NCBI RefSeq assembly: GCF_014649995.1
Contig: NZ_BMUC01000007.1
Span: 62,001-126,000, forward strand
Reading direction: 5' to 3'
Origin: Streptomyces griseoflavus
GTDB lineage: Bacteria > Actinomycetota > Actinomycetes > Streptomycetales > Streptomycetaceae
Length of the DNA stretch: 64,000 nt
The notes beneath the pieces were generated by a model, which had not been told where the DNA came from, made no database searches, and saw nothing but the letters and a program-made list of their open reading frames with translations. Position 1 is the first letter of the stretch, and every line of letters starts with the position of its first letter. Shown here piece after piece: positions 46,172 through 54,659 of this stretch. Made by a program: the position numbers and the translations under genes.

Positions 46172-47668
46172 ATGAGCGATCACATCATCAGGCTCACCGC
46201 CGCCGAGACCGCCGCGAAGATCGCCTCCGGCGAGCTCACCGCCGTCGAGGTCACCGAGGCGCACCTGGCCCGCATCGAGGCCGTCGACGAGAAGGTGCAC
46301 GCCTTCCTGCACGTCGACCGTGAGGGCGCCCTGGCGCAGGCACGGGCCGTCGACGGGAAGCGGGAGCGCGGCGAGAAGCTCGGCCCGCTGGCCGGCGTCC
46401 CCCTCGCGCTGAAGGACATCTTCACCACCGAGGGCATCCCGACCACCGTCGGTTCCAAGATCCTCGAAGGCTGGATCCCGCCCTACGACGCGACGCTCAC
46501 CAAGCGGCTCAAGGCCGCCGACGTGGTCATCCTCGGCAAGACCAACATGGACGAGTTCGCCATGGGGTCCAGCACCGAGAACAGCGCGTACGGGCCGACC
46601 GGCAACCCGTGGGACCTCACCAGGATCCCGGGAGGCTCCGGCGGCGGTTCGTCCGCCGCGCTCGCCTCCTTCCAGGCGCCGCTCGCCATCGGCACGGACA
46701 CCGGCGGCTCCATCCGCCAGCCCGCCGCCGTCACCGGCACCGTCGGCGTGAAGCCGACGTACGGCGCCGTCTCCCGGTACGGCATGGTCGCCTTCTCCAG
46801 CTCCCTCGACCAGGGCGGCCCCTGTGCCCGTACGGTCCTGGACGCGGCCCTGCTGCACGAGGTGATCGCCGGACACGACCCGATGGACTCCACCTCCATC
46901 GACGAGCCGGTCCCCGCGGTCGTCGAGGCCGCCCGCAACGGCAGCGTCGAGGGCATGCGCGTCGGCGTCGTCAAGCAGTTCCGCGGCGAGGGCTACCAGG
47001 CCGGGGTCATCCAGCGGTTCGACGAGTCCGTCGAGCTGCTGAAGGGCCTCGGCGCCGAGATCGTCGAGCTGGACTGCCCGTCCTTCGACCTCGCGCTGTC
47101 GGCCTACTACCTGATCGCGCCCTCCGAGTGCTCCTCCAACCTCGCCCGCTTCGACGGCCTGCGCTACGGCCTGCGGACCGGCGACGACGGCTCGCACTCC
47201 GCGGAGGAGGTCACCTCGCTGACCCGCGAGGCCGGCTTCGGCGACGAGGTCAAGCGCCGCATCATGCTCGGCACCTACGCGCTCAGCTCCGGCTACTACG
47301 ACGCGTACTACGGCAGCGCCCAGAAGGTCCGTACGCTGATCAAGCAGGACTTCGACAAGGCGTTCGAGCAGGTCGACGTGATCGTCTCCCCGACGACCCC
47401 CACCACCGCCTTCGCGATCGGCGAGCGCGCCGACGACCCGATGGCGATGTACCTCGCCGACCTGTGCACCATCCCGACCAACCTGGCCGGCAACGCCGCC
47501 ATGTCGCTGCCCTGCGGCCTCGCGCCGGAGGACAACCTGCCGGTCGGACTCCAGATCATCGCCCCGGTCATGAAGGACGACCGCCTCTACAAGGTGGGTG
47601 CCGCCGTCGAGGCCGCCTTCGTGGAAAAGTGGGGCCACCCGCTGCTCGAGGAGGCTCCGTCGCTGTGA
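46172..47668 (+). CDS. gatA: Aspartyl/glutamyl-tRNA amidotransferase subunit A
   Basis: 498 residues. Amidase-signature protein that frees ammonia from glutamine: [33 protein letters not shown] contains the GGSS loop and the catalytic Ser of the Ser-cisSer-Lys triad; PLALKDIF carries the lysine. Ammonia passes to GatB. GAGGAG lies upstream of ATG 46172. The stop overlaps the GTG of the small gene at 47665. Confidence 0.97.
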   Translation: MSDHIIRLTAAETAAKIASGELTAVEVTEAHLARIEAVDEKVHAFLHVDREGALAQARAVDGKRERGEKLGPLAGVPLALKDIFTTEGIPTTVGSKILEGWIPPYDATLTKRLKAADVVILGKTNMDEFAMGSSTENSAYGPTGNPWDLTRIPGGSGGGSSAALASFQAPLAIGTDTGGSIRQPAAVTGTVGVKPTYGAVSRYGMVAFSSSLDQGGPCARTVLDAALLHEVIAGHDPMDSTSIDEPVPAVVEAARNGSVEGMRVGVVKQFRGEGYQAGVIQRFDESVELLKGLGAEIVELDCPSFDLALSAYYLIAPSECSSNLARFDGLRYGLRTGDDGSHSAEEVTSLTREAGFGDEVKRRIMLGTYALSSGYYDAYYGSAQKVRTLIKQDFDKAFEQVDVIVSPTTPTTAFAIGERADDPMAMYLADLCTIPTNLAGNAAMSLPCGLAPEDNLPVGLQIIAPVMKDDRLYKVGAAVEAAFVEKWGHPLLEEAPSL

Positions 47669-47904
47669 GTGCACTGACCAAGGCCAAGGGCTTCAAGAAG
47701 TCCAAGTCCGGCACGTACCTGTCCATGGCCGCAACGGCGTTCGGCGCGCTCGGTGTGGCGAAGCGGCTGAAGACGGCCCGCGCCGAGAAGGACACCCTGG
47801 TCCTCATCGACGCCACCGTGTCCGCCGCCGCCATCGTCACCGGCCTCGCCATCCTCTACCGCGAGCTGAAGCGGCTGGGCGACGACGACGTCCTGCTGGG
47901 CTGA
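47665..47904 (+). CDS. Small conserved membrane protein within gatCAB
   Basis: 79 residues from GTG 47665, overlapping the gatA stop by 4 bases (GTGA). [24 protein letters not shown] and [27 protein letters not shown] form two hydrophobic segments with basic flanks, so it is probably a small membrane protein. The same gene sits between gatA and gatB in S. coelicolor as I recall. No function known; its place suggests coupling to GatCAB expression or a membrane link. gatB follows 15 bases later. Confidence 0.75.
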   Translation: MSALTKAKGFKKSKSGTYLSMAATAFGALGVAKRLKTARAEKDTLVLIDATVSAAAIVTGLAILYRELKRLGDDDVLLG

Positions 47905-47919
47905 GAGGGAAGTTTCACC

Positions 47920-49431
47920 GTGACCACCACGACCGACCTGGTGTCGTACGAGGACGCTCTCGCGTCGTACGACCCCGTCATGGGCCTCGAGGTCCATGTC
48001 GAACTCGGCACCAAGACCAAGATGTTCTGCGGGTGCTCGACCGAGCTGGGCGCCGACGCCAACGCGCAGACGTGTCCCGTCTGCCTCGGCCTGCCCGGCG
48101 CCCTCCCGGTCGTCAACGCGATCGGCGTCGAGTCCGCGATCAAGATCGGTCTCGCGCTCAACTGCGAGATCGCCGAATGGTGCCGCTTCGCCCGGAAGAA
48201 CTACTTCTATCCGGACATGCCGAAGAACTTCCAGACCTCCCAGTACGACGAGCCGATCGCCTTCGACGGCTACCTCGACGTGCAGCTGGAGGACGGCGAG
48301 ACCTTCCGTGTGGAGATCGAGCGCGCCCACATGGAGGAGGACACCGGGAAGTCCACGCACGTGGGCGGCGCCACCGGGCGCATCCACGGCGCGTCCCACT
48401 CGCTGCTCGACTACAACCGCGCGGGCATCCCGCTCATCGAGATCGTCACCAAGCCGATCACCGGTGCCGGCGAGCGTGCCCCCGAGGTCGCGCGGGCGTA
48501 CGTCCGTGAGCTGCGCGAGCTCATCCGGGCGCTCGGCGTGTCCGAGGCCCGGATGGAGATGGGCCAGATGCGCTGCGACGTGAACCTGTCGCTGCGCCCG
48601 CACGGCCGGGAGAAGTTCGGCACCCGCTCGGAGACGAAGAACGTCAACTCGCTCCGGTCGGTGGAGCGTGCCGCCCGCTTCGAGATCCAGCGGCACGCCG
48701 CCGTGCTGAACGACGGCGGGACGATCATCCAGGAGACCCGGCACTTCCACGAGGACACGGGGTCCACGACCTCGGGCCGGGTGAAGGAGGAGGCCGAGGA
48801 CTACCGGTACTTCCCCGAGCCCGACCTGGTTCCCGTGGCGCCCTCGCGCGAGTGGGTCGAGAAGCTGCGGGCGGAGCTGCCCGAGCTGCCGCTGGTGCGC
48901 CGCAGCCGGCTCCGCGAGGAGTGGGGCATCTCCGGCACCGACATGCAGGCGATCCTCAACGCCGGCGCGCTGGACTCCATCGTCGCCACGATCGACGCCG
49001 GTGCCGACGCCGCCTCCGCCCGCAAGTGGTGGATGGGCGAGCTGGCCCGCGCCGCCAACGAGTCCGGCACGGCGCTCGACGGGCTCGCGATCACCCCGGC
49101 GCAGGTCGCCCGGGTCACCGAGCTGGTGAACGCCGGCGACCTCAACGACAAGCTGGCCCGCCAGGTCATCGAGGGCGTCCTCGCGGGTGAGGGCACGCCG
49201 GACGAGGTCGTCGACAAGCGCGGTCTGAAGGTCGTGTCCGACGAGGGCGCGCTCACCACGGCCGTCGAGGAGGCCATCGCCGGCAACCCGGCCATCGCGG
49301 ACAAGATCCGCGGCGGCAAGGTCGCCGCGGTCGGCGCGCTGGTCGGCGCCGTCATGAAGGCCACGCGCGGGCAGGCCGACGCGGCCCGCGTGAAGGAGCT
49401 GATCCTTCAGCAGTTGGGCGTCGAGGGCTGA
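47920..49431 (+). CDS. gatB: Aspartyl/glutamyl-tRNA amidotransferase subunit B
   Basis: 503 residues from GTG 47920. Kinase-like catalytic part: [72 protein letters not shown] and [13 protein letters not shown], where the HMEED and cysteine segments bind Mg and zinc. The helical and YqeY-like tail domains are complete, ending [10 protein letters not shown]. It phosphorylates the misacylated tRNA and receives ammonia from GatA. GAGGGAAG precedes the start. A strong terminator follows. Confidence 0.97.
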   Translation: MTTTTDLVSYEDALASYDPVMGLEVHVELGTKTKMFCGCSTELGADANAQTCPVCLGLPGALPVVNAIGVESAIKIGLALNCEIAEWCRFARKNYFYPDMPKNFQTSQYDEPIAFDGYLDVQLEDGETFRVEIERAHMEEDTGKSTHVGGATGRIHGASHSLLDYNRAGIPLIEIVTKPITGAGERAPEVARAYVRELRELIRALGVSEARMEMGQMRCDVNLSLRPHGREKFGTRSETKNVNSLRSVERAARFEIQRHAAVLNDGGTIIQETRHFHEDTGSTTSGRVKEEAEDYRYFPEPDLVPVAPSREWVEKLRAELPELPLVRRSRLREEWGISGTDMQAILNAGALDSIVATIDAGADAASARKWWMGELARAANESGTALDGLAITPAQVARVTELVNAGDLNDKLARQVIEGVLAGEGTPDEVVDKRGLKVVSDEGALTTAVEEAIAGNPAIADKIRGGKVAAVGALVGAVMKATRGQADAARVKELILQQLGVEG

Positions 49432-49448
49432 GGTCCCGGCAGCACGGA

Positions 49449-49483
49449 AGAGGGGGACGCACCCGCCGGGTGCGTCCCCCTCT
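49449..49483 (+). terminator. Strong terminator after gatB
   Basis: AGAGGGGGACGCACCC at 49449-49464 pairs perfectly over 16 bases with GGGTGCGTCCCCCTCT at 49468-49483 across a GCC loop. No U-tract follows, as is common in Streptomyces. It ends the gatCAB transcript and lies before the converging methyltransferase gene. Confidence 0.9.
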
Positions 49484-49509
49484 GTCATGGGATCAGTGAC
49501 GGTGCGCGG

Positions 49510-50319
49510 TCAGATACGGCGGCCCACCACGCGGGCGAAGCCCAGGGTGCGGCCCCGGTCCGCGCGCAGCAGGGCCGCGTTCTCCCGGCTCATCCGCGCA
49601 GGGAACTCCTCCGTGCTCGTCTCGGCCACGGCGTCGCACCACAGCAGCCACTCCTGCCAGCCGTCCCGCAGCCAGTCGGCCGTCTCGACCTCCACGGCCC
49701 CGCTGCGGGTCCAGTGGCGGCTCCACCAGGCGGGGGAGTGGAAGCACCAGAACGCGGGCTCCCAGAAGGACGCCAGGTGCTCCGGGGGTTCGCTGCCCGC
49801 GATCTCCTCGTGGATCGCCGGGACGACCACCCCGATCCGTCCGCCGGGCTTCAGCAGCCGGGTCAGCGTCGGCAGGTAGAGATCGTCGGTGCCGAAGTAC
49901 TGGTAGGCGTCGATCGAGACGATCGCGTCGAAGCTCTCCTCGCCGAAGGGCAGGTCGTGCGCCTCGGCGAGCACCGGCAGCACCCGGTCGGCGACGCCCG
50001 CCTCGGCGATCCGGCGCTGGTTCTCCTCCGGCCGGATCCACAGATCGGCCGCGGTGACCTGGAGGCCGTACTCCTTGGCGAGGAAGACCGACGTCATGGC
50101 GCGTCCGCAGCCCAGGTCGAGCACGCGGGCGCCGGGGGGCAGGGTGTCGAGGCCGAGGGCCGGGGCGAGCCACTCCAGCAGCCACAGCGCGTGCGGGCCC
50201 ATCGCGTTGTCGACGGTCCAGCGGGCGTCGTACGCGGCGCTGCGGGGATACCGGGGGAGGGCGAGGCGGCTAGCGAGGTCGTCGGGAGGGGTGGGGTGGT
50301 TCGTGGTGATGTCCGACAT
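49510..50319 (-). CDS. SAM-dependent methyltransferase
   Basis: 269 residues from ATG 50319, with AAGGAG about 11 bases upstream. SAM-binding motif I ARVLDLGCGRAMTSVFLAKEYG, then VTAADLWI, FDAIVSIDAYQYFGTDD and LLKPGGRIGVVVP. The DAYQYF segment and WWSRHWTRSGAVEVETADWL resemble the small-molecule methyltransferases found near catabolic genes. Acceptor unknown. It converges with gatB and diverges from the MMPL transporter. Confidence 0.88.
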   Translation of the reverse strand: MSDITTNHPTPPDDLASRLALPRYPRSAAYDARWTVDNAMGPHALWLLEWLAPALGLDTLPPGARVLDLGCGRAMTSVFLAKEYGLQVTAADLWIRPEENQRRIAEAGVADRVLPVLAEAHDLPFGEESFDAIVSIDAYQYFGTDDLYLPTLTRLLKPGGRIGVVVPAIHEEIAGSEPPEHLASFWEPAFWCFHSPAWWSRHWTRSGAVEVETADWLRDGWQEWLLWCDAVAETSTEEFPARMSRENAALLRADRGRTLGFARVVGRRI

Positions 50320-50680
50320 CGGTGAACGGGCTCCTTGAGGCCGTGAAGAGGGAACAGGTCGCGTCGGAGAGGGGACGGACAAGCATCAAAGCACCTGCTT
50401 CGGCCGGCGGCGGGCTGCCGCGGAACGTCGGACCGACGGACGCTAGCAGGCGGCGGGCGGCACCCGCATCCGGGTTTTTCCGGCCCGGCGCACGACCCGC
50501 CCGCGCCATGAGCGGACGAGAGGGTTCCGGAAATGTGAGTTAGTACACGAAAGCGACAAAGGATCATTTTCTCCTGCGACAGTGGCAGTGCATTGCTCAT
50601 GCGTTCTTTGCGGGCTGTTCCGTCATCGCACGACTGTTCCCGGCCAAAGATCCACACCGAGTCACCCCGGGAGCACATTC
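50320..50680. promoter_or_regulatory. Divergent upstream region between methyltransferase and MMPL genes
   Basis: About 360 bases without a credible gene. It must hold promoters for the two divergent genes. An AT-richer stretch at about 50525-50575 (TTAGTACACGAAAGCGACAA, then GGATCATTTTCTCC) is the most likely control region. No convincing repeat or consensus -35/-10 pair was found. Confidence 0.4.
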
Positions 50681-52927
50681 GTGGCAGCCCTCGCACGCTG
50701 GTGTGTCCAACGCCGTCTGATCCCCGTCCTGCTGTGGCTCCTCGCCCTCGGCGGGGTCGCCGCGGGGGCCTTCGCCTCCGGTTCCGCCTACTCCAACGAC
50801 TACAAGGTGCCGGGCACCGAGTCCGGGCGGGCCGCCGAACTGCTGCAGGAGGGCTTCCCCGGCCTCGGCGGCGACAGCGACAACGTGGTCTGGCACACAT
50901 CGTCCGGCAGTGTCCGGGACACCGGCGTCGAGCAGACCATGACCCGCACCCTGGACCGCATCGAGCGGCTGCCCGGAGTGGCCGCCGTGAGCGGCCCCTA
51001 CGACGACGAGGGCGCCGGACGCGTCAGCCAGGACGGCCGCACCGCCTACGCCACGGTCACCTTCGACGACCAGGCCAAGGACATCGACGCGGGCGAGGCC
51101 GCCGCCGTGGTCGAGACGGCCAAGGCCGCCGAGGCCGACGGGCTGCAGGTCGAACTGAGCGGCGGCACCGTCGAACTCAGCGAGGCCACCGGCGGGCACA
51201 CCGCCGAGATCGTCGGCGTGCTCGTCGCCGCCGTCGTCCTCCTCCTCGCCTTCGGCTCGCCCGCCGCGGCGCTGCTGCCCATCGCCACCGCCCTGGTCAG
51301 CGTGGGCACCGCCTACGCCGGGATCGTGCTGCTCGGTCACGTGATGACCGTCGCCGACTTCGCGCCGATGCTCGGCATGCTGATCGGACTCGGCGTGGGC
51401 ATCGACTACGCCCTGTTCATCGTCACCCGGCACCGGCGCGGACTGAAGCGCGGCCTCACCGTCACCGAGGCCGCCGAGAACGCCGTGGCCACCACCGGAC
51501 GGGCCGTCGTCTTCGCGGGCGCGACCGTCTGCATAGCCCTGCTGGGCATGCTCATCCTGCGGCTGAACTTCCTCAACGGCGTCGCCATAGCCGCCGCGCT
51601 CACCGTGGTGCTCACCGTCGCCGCCTCCGTCACCCTGCTGCCCGCCCTGCTGTCGTTCATCGGCATGCGCGCGCTCAGCCGCCGGGAACGGCGCCGACTG
51701 GCCGAGCACGGGCCCGAGCCGGAGGTGCCGACCGGGTTCGCCGCCCGCTGGTCGGCGTTCGTGGAGCGCCACCCGAAGCTGCTCGGCGCGGTCGCCGTCG
51801 TGGTCATGGCCGTCCTCGCGCTGCCCACCCTCTCCCTGCACCTGGGCACCTCCGACCAGGGCAACGACCCCAAGTCGTCCACCACCCGCCAGGCCTACGA
51901 CCTCCTCGCCGACGGCTTCGGCCCCGGGGTGAACGGCCCCCTCACCCTCGTCACCGAGATCGACGACGCCGGGGACCGGCTCGCCCTCGACAACCTCGGC
52001 ACCACCCTGCGCGCCACCGACGGGGTCGCGTCCGTGTCACCGGCGACCTACGGCCTGGGCGGCGACACCGCCTACCTCACCGTCGTACCGGACACCTCCC
52101 CCCAGTCCGAGCAGACCAGCGACCTCGTCGACCGGCTGCGCTCCGACGTGCTGCCCCCGGCGGAGTCGGGCACCTCGCTCGACCTGCACGTCGGCGGCGT
52201 GACGGCCGGCTACGACGACTTCGCCGACGTCATCGTCTCCAAGCTGCCGCTCTTCGTCGGTGTCGTCATCGGCCTGGGCTGTCTGCTGCTCCTGGTGGGC
52301 TTCCGCTCACTCGCCATCCCGATCAAGGCCGCCGCGATGAACGTGGCCGCCGTCGCCGCCACCTTCGGCGTCATCGTCGCGATCTTCCAGTGGGGCTGGG
52401 GCAGCGAAGTGCTGGGCCTCGGCGCGGGAGGGCCGATAGAACCCTTCCTGCCGGTGATCATGGTCTCCGTCCTCTTCGGGCTCTCCATGGACTACCAGGT
52501 CTTCCTGGTGAGCCGGATGCAGGAGGAATGGCTGGAGACCGGCGACAACCGGCGCGCCGTCCGCGTCGGTCTCGCCGAGACCAGCCGGGTGATCAACTCC
52601 GCCGCGGTGATCATGATCTCGGTCTTCCTCGCCTTCGTCCTCACCGGCGACCGCGTGATCGCCATGTTCGGCATCGCGCTGGCCGTGGCCGTCGCCCTCG
52701 ACGCCTTCGTCCTGCGCACACTGCTCGTCCCCGCGCTCATGCACCTCCTCGGCGGCGCCAACTGGTGGCTGCCGCGCCGGCTGGACCGCGTCCTGCCACG
52801 GATCAGCATCGAGCCGCCCGAGGCCCGTGCCACCCATGAGAGGCTGGCCGCCGCCACGGACGCCGAGGTGGCGTGCGTGCTGGCCGAGGAGGAGCGACAG
52901 CGGGATGTACGCGATACGACTGGGTGA
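50681..52927 (+). CDS. MMPL family transporter
   Basis: 748 residues from GTG 50681, 8 bases after GGGAG. Cytoplasmic N-terminus then RRLIPVLLWLLALGGVAAGAF, a periplasmic region, and two bundles of helices with the resistance-nodulation-division pattern (YALFIVTRHRRGLKRG, MDYQVFLVSRMQEEW, ALDAFVLRTLLVPALM). The paired short conserved segments GVGIDYALFI and GLSMDYQVF with buried Asp are proton-relay positions in this family. MMPL proteins export lipids or drugs; the substrate cannot be deduced. The stop overlaps the next gene by 23 bases. Confidence 0.9.
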   Translation: MAALARWCVQRRLIPVLLWLLALGGVAAGAFASGSAYSNDYKVPGTESGRAAELLQEGFPGLGGDSDNVVWHTSSGSVRDTGVEQTMTRTLDRIERLPGVAAVSGPYDDEGAGRVSQDGRTAYATVTFDDQAKDIDAGEAAAVVETAKAAEADGLQVELSGGTVELSEATGGHTAEIVGVLVAAVVLLLAFGSPAAALLPIATALVSVGTAYAGIVLLGHVMTVADFAPMLGMLIGLGVGIDYALFIVTRHRRGLKRGLTVTEAAENAVATTGRAVVFAGATVCIALLGMLILRLNFLNGVAIAAALTVVLTVAASVTLLPALLSFIGMRALSRRERRRLAEHGPEPEVPTGFAARWSAFVERHPKLLGAVAVVVMAVLALPTLSLHLGTSDQGNDPKSSTTRQAYDLLADGFGPGVNGPLTLVTEIDDAGDRLALDNLGTTLRATDGVASVSPATYGLGGDTAYLTVVPDTSPQSEQTSDLVDRLRSDVLPPAESGTSLDLHVGGVTAGYDDFADVIVSKLPLFVGVVIGLGCLLLLVGFRSLAIPIKAAAMNVAAVAATFGVIVAIFQWGWGSEVLGLGAGGPIEPFLPVIMVSVLFGLSMDYQVFLVSRMQEEWLETGDNRRAVRVGLAETSRVINSAAVIMISVFLAFVLTGDRVIAMFGIALAVAVALDAFVLRTLLVPALMHLLGGANWWLPRRLDRVLPRISIEPPEARATHERLAAATDAEVACVLAEEERQRDVRDTTG

Positions 52928-53477
52928 CGACGGAGCCGAACTGCGTCCGCTGGAGCCCTGGCACGCGGAGGAGTTCCTCGCCCACCTGGACCGGGGCCGG
53001 GACTTCATCAACCGGTACGTCCCCTTCGGCTCCAGGGCCACGGACGTGGCCGGCGCGCGGGAGGCGCTCCAGCGGTACGCCGACTGGCGGGCCGCCGACA
53101 CGGCCTCCCTGCACGGGCTGTGGCTGGACGGCACGCTCGTGGGCGGCGTCCTCACCCTGAACTTCGACGCCGCGAACGGCAGCTGCGAGGTCGGCTGCTG
53201 GCTGGAGCCCGCGGCCACCGGACGCGGACTGGTCACCCGTGCGATGCGGGTGCTCATCGACTGGGCGGTCGAGCAGCGCGGGATCCACCGGGTCGAATGG
53301 GTCGCGGCCGCCGGCAACACGCCGAGCGTCGCCGTGGCCCGCCGGCTCGGGATGACCCGTGACGGTGTGCGCCGCGAGGCCCACCTCCACCACGGGGTCC
53401 GCCACGACCTGGAGGTGTGGTCGGTCCTGGCCCCGGAGTGGCGCGCACGCCGCGGTCACCCGCACGACGGTCATTAA
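52905..53477 (+). CDS. GNAT N-acetyltransferase (RimJ/RimL-like)
   Basis: 190 residues from ATG 52905, with GGAGG upstream and overlapping the transporter gene's end. Family features are LRPLEPWHAEEFLAHLD near the start, GSCEVGCWLEPAATGRGLVTRAMRVLIDWA as the acetyl-CoA-binding loop (with RG as in (R/Q)xxGx(G/A)) and VAAAGNTPSVAVARRLGMTRDGV. Acetyl-transfers to an amine or protein N-terminus; target unknown. The overlap with the transporter gene suggests joint expression. Confidence 0.88.
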   Translation: MYAIRLGDDGAELRPLEPWHAEEFLAHLDRGRDFINRYVPFGSRATDVAGAREALQRYADWRAADTASLHGLWLDGTLVGGVLTLNFDAANGSCEVGCWLEPAATGRGLVTRAMRVLIDWAVEQRGIHRVEWVAAAGNTPSVAVARRLGMTRDGVRREAHLHHGVRHDLEVWSVLAPEWRARRGHPHDGH

Positions 53478-53512
53478 GCGGACTCTCAGAGAACGTCCGT
53501 ACGGTGCGGAGC

Positions 53513-54106
53513 ATGGGTACCAGGACTGAGGACGAAACCGAAACCGGAACCGGAACCGGAACCGGCGCCGAGACCGAACGCGACGAGAGGGCCGTGGACG
53601 CCACCGGGGCCGACGACGTCACGGAAGCGGAATCGGAGGCCGAAGCGGAATCGGAGGCGGATTCGGAGGCGGAGGCCGGGAAGGCCGTCCCCGGGGCGGG
53701 CGAGAACCCGTCCGGTGTCGGGCAGGGGGCCGCCGCCGTCGTCTCGGCGGCACTGGGCCTCGTCTCGCTCACCGGCAGCTGGCTGGGCACCGTCGCCGCC
53801 GCGCGCGAGACCCTCGTGGGTCAGCTGGAGGTGGCGACGGACGCCGGCGTCGCCACGCAGGTCAAGGAGATGTACGGCGACGCCTGGAACACCAGCGCGG
53901 TGTGGAGCGGCCTCTTCGCGCTGACCGCGCTGATCGTCGGCGCGGCCGTACTCGCCAGGCCCGCCTTCGGGACGCCCGCCCGGGCCGCCCAGGCGCCCTG
54001 GATCAAGTCGGTCGCCTGGGCGGGTGTCGTGCTCGGCGTCATCGGACTGCTGCTGGCGGTCCTCAAGTACACCGGCGTCCTGCTGGGGCTGCCCGCCACC
54101 GGCTGA
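53513..54106 (+). CDS. Membrane protein with acidic low-complexity N-terminus
   Basis: 197 residues from ATG 53513. The first 65 or so are low complexity: TETGTGTGTGAETE, then repeated EAESEAEAESEADSEAEAG. Three helices follow (AAVVSAALGLVSLTGSWLGTV, WSGLFALTALIVGAAVLA and VAWAGVVLGVIGLLLAVLKY). No family recognised. The repeat codons (for example GGAACCGGAACCGG) could vary by slippage between strains. The start is preceded by GTGCGGA, a weak binding site. Confidence 0.7.
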   Translation: MGTRTEDETETGTGTGTGAETERDERAVDATGADDVTEAESEAEAESEADSEAEAGKAVPGAGENPSGVGQGAAAVVSAALGLVSLTGSWLGTVAAARETLVGQLEVATDAGVATQVKEMYGDAWNTSAVWSGLFALTALIVGAAVLARPAFGTPARAAQAPWIKSVAWAGVVLGVIGLLLAVLKYTGVLLGLPATG

Positions 54107-54339
54107 GCCGGACCGGGTCACGAGGGGTCTCCGGGCGGCCGGGGGCCCCTTCTCGCGTGCCGGGGACCGGAGGACCTAAGGGGCCCTAAGAACCCCGGCG
54201 GTCCTGCCCGACGGCTCCTAAGGCCCCGAGCGTGGCCGAAGATACGGAACCTTTCCGATGTGGCCGGCCCGCCTCACGCACGAAGGTGGAGGCATCGCGG
54301 AACAGCGATACCGACACCGGATCCGACAGGGGCCACACC

Positions 54340-54519
54340 ATGACCGAGTACGCACTCCACCACCTCCGCCACGACGAGCTCGTCCGCCGCGCCGAGCACG
54401 AACGCCTGGCCCTGGAGGCGACCCGCCTCCGCCGCGCCGCCCGCCGTGAAACCGCCGCACGCACCGCCGAGGCGGAGAGCCATATCCACCGCCGACGCCG
54501 TGTCACCCGAACCGCCTGA
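54340..54519 (+). CDS. Small basic protein (59 residues)
   Basis: MTEYALHHLRHDELVRRAEH begins a helical, Arg/His/Glu-rich protein, like the small proteins with the LRHDELVR opening that I recall in Streptomyces. ATG 54340 has AGGGG upstream. It is probably cytoplasmic and helical. No function is known. It lies between the acidic membrane protein and the large regulator gene. Confidence 0.6.
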   Translation: MTEYALHHLRHDELVRRAEHERLALEATRLRRAARRETAARTAEAESHIHRRRRVTRTA

Positions 54520-54659
54520 ATCCGCGGACGGCGGCCGCCCGGGGGCCGGCCGCCGTCCCCCCACCCCCCGGAGGCGGCGGTGGGGGCGCCGCCTCCGGGG
54601 AGTGGGGGCGTGGCCTCCCGGGGATGAAAAACAGTGCTCCGCGGCCGGAGGCGCGTGCG

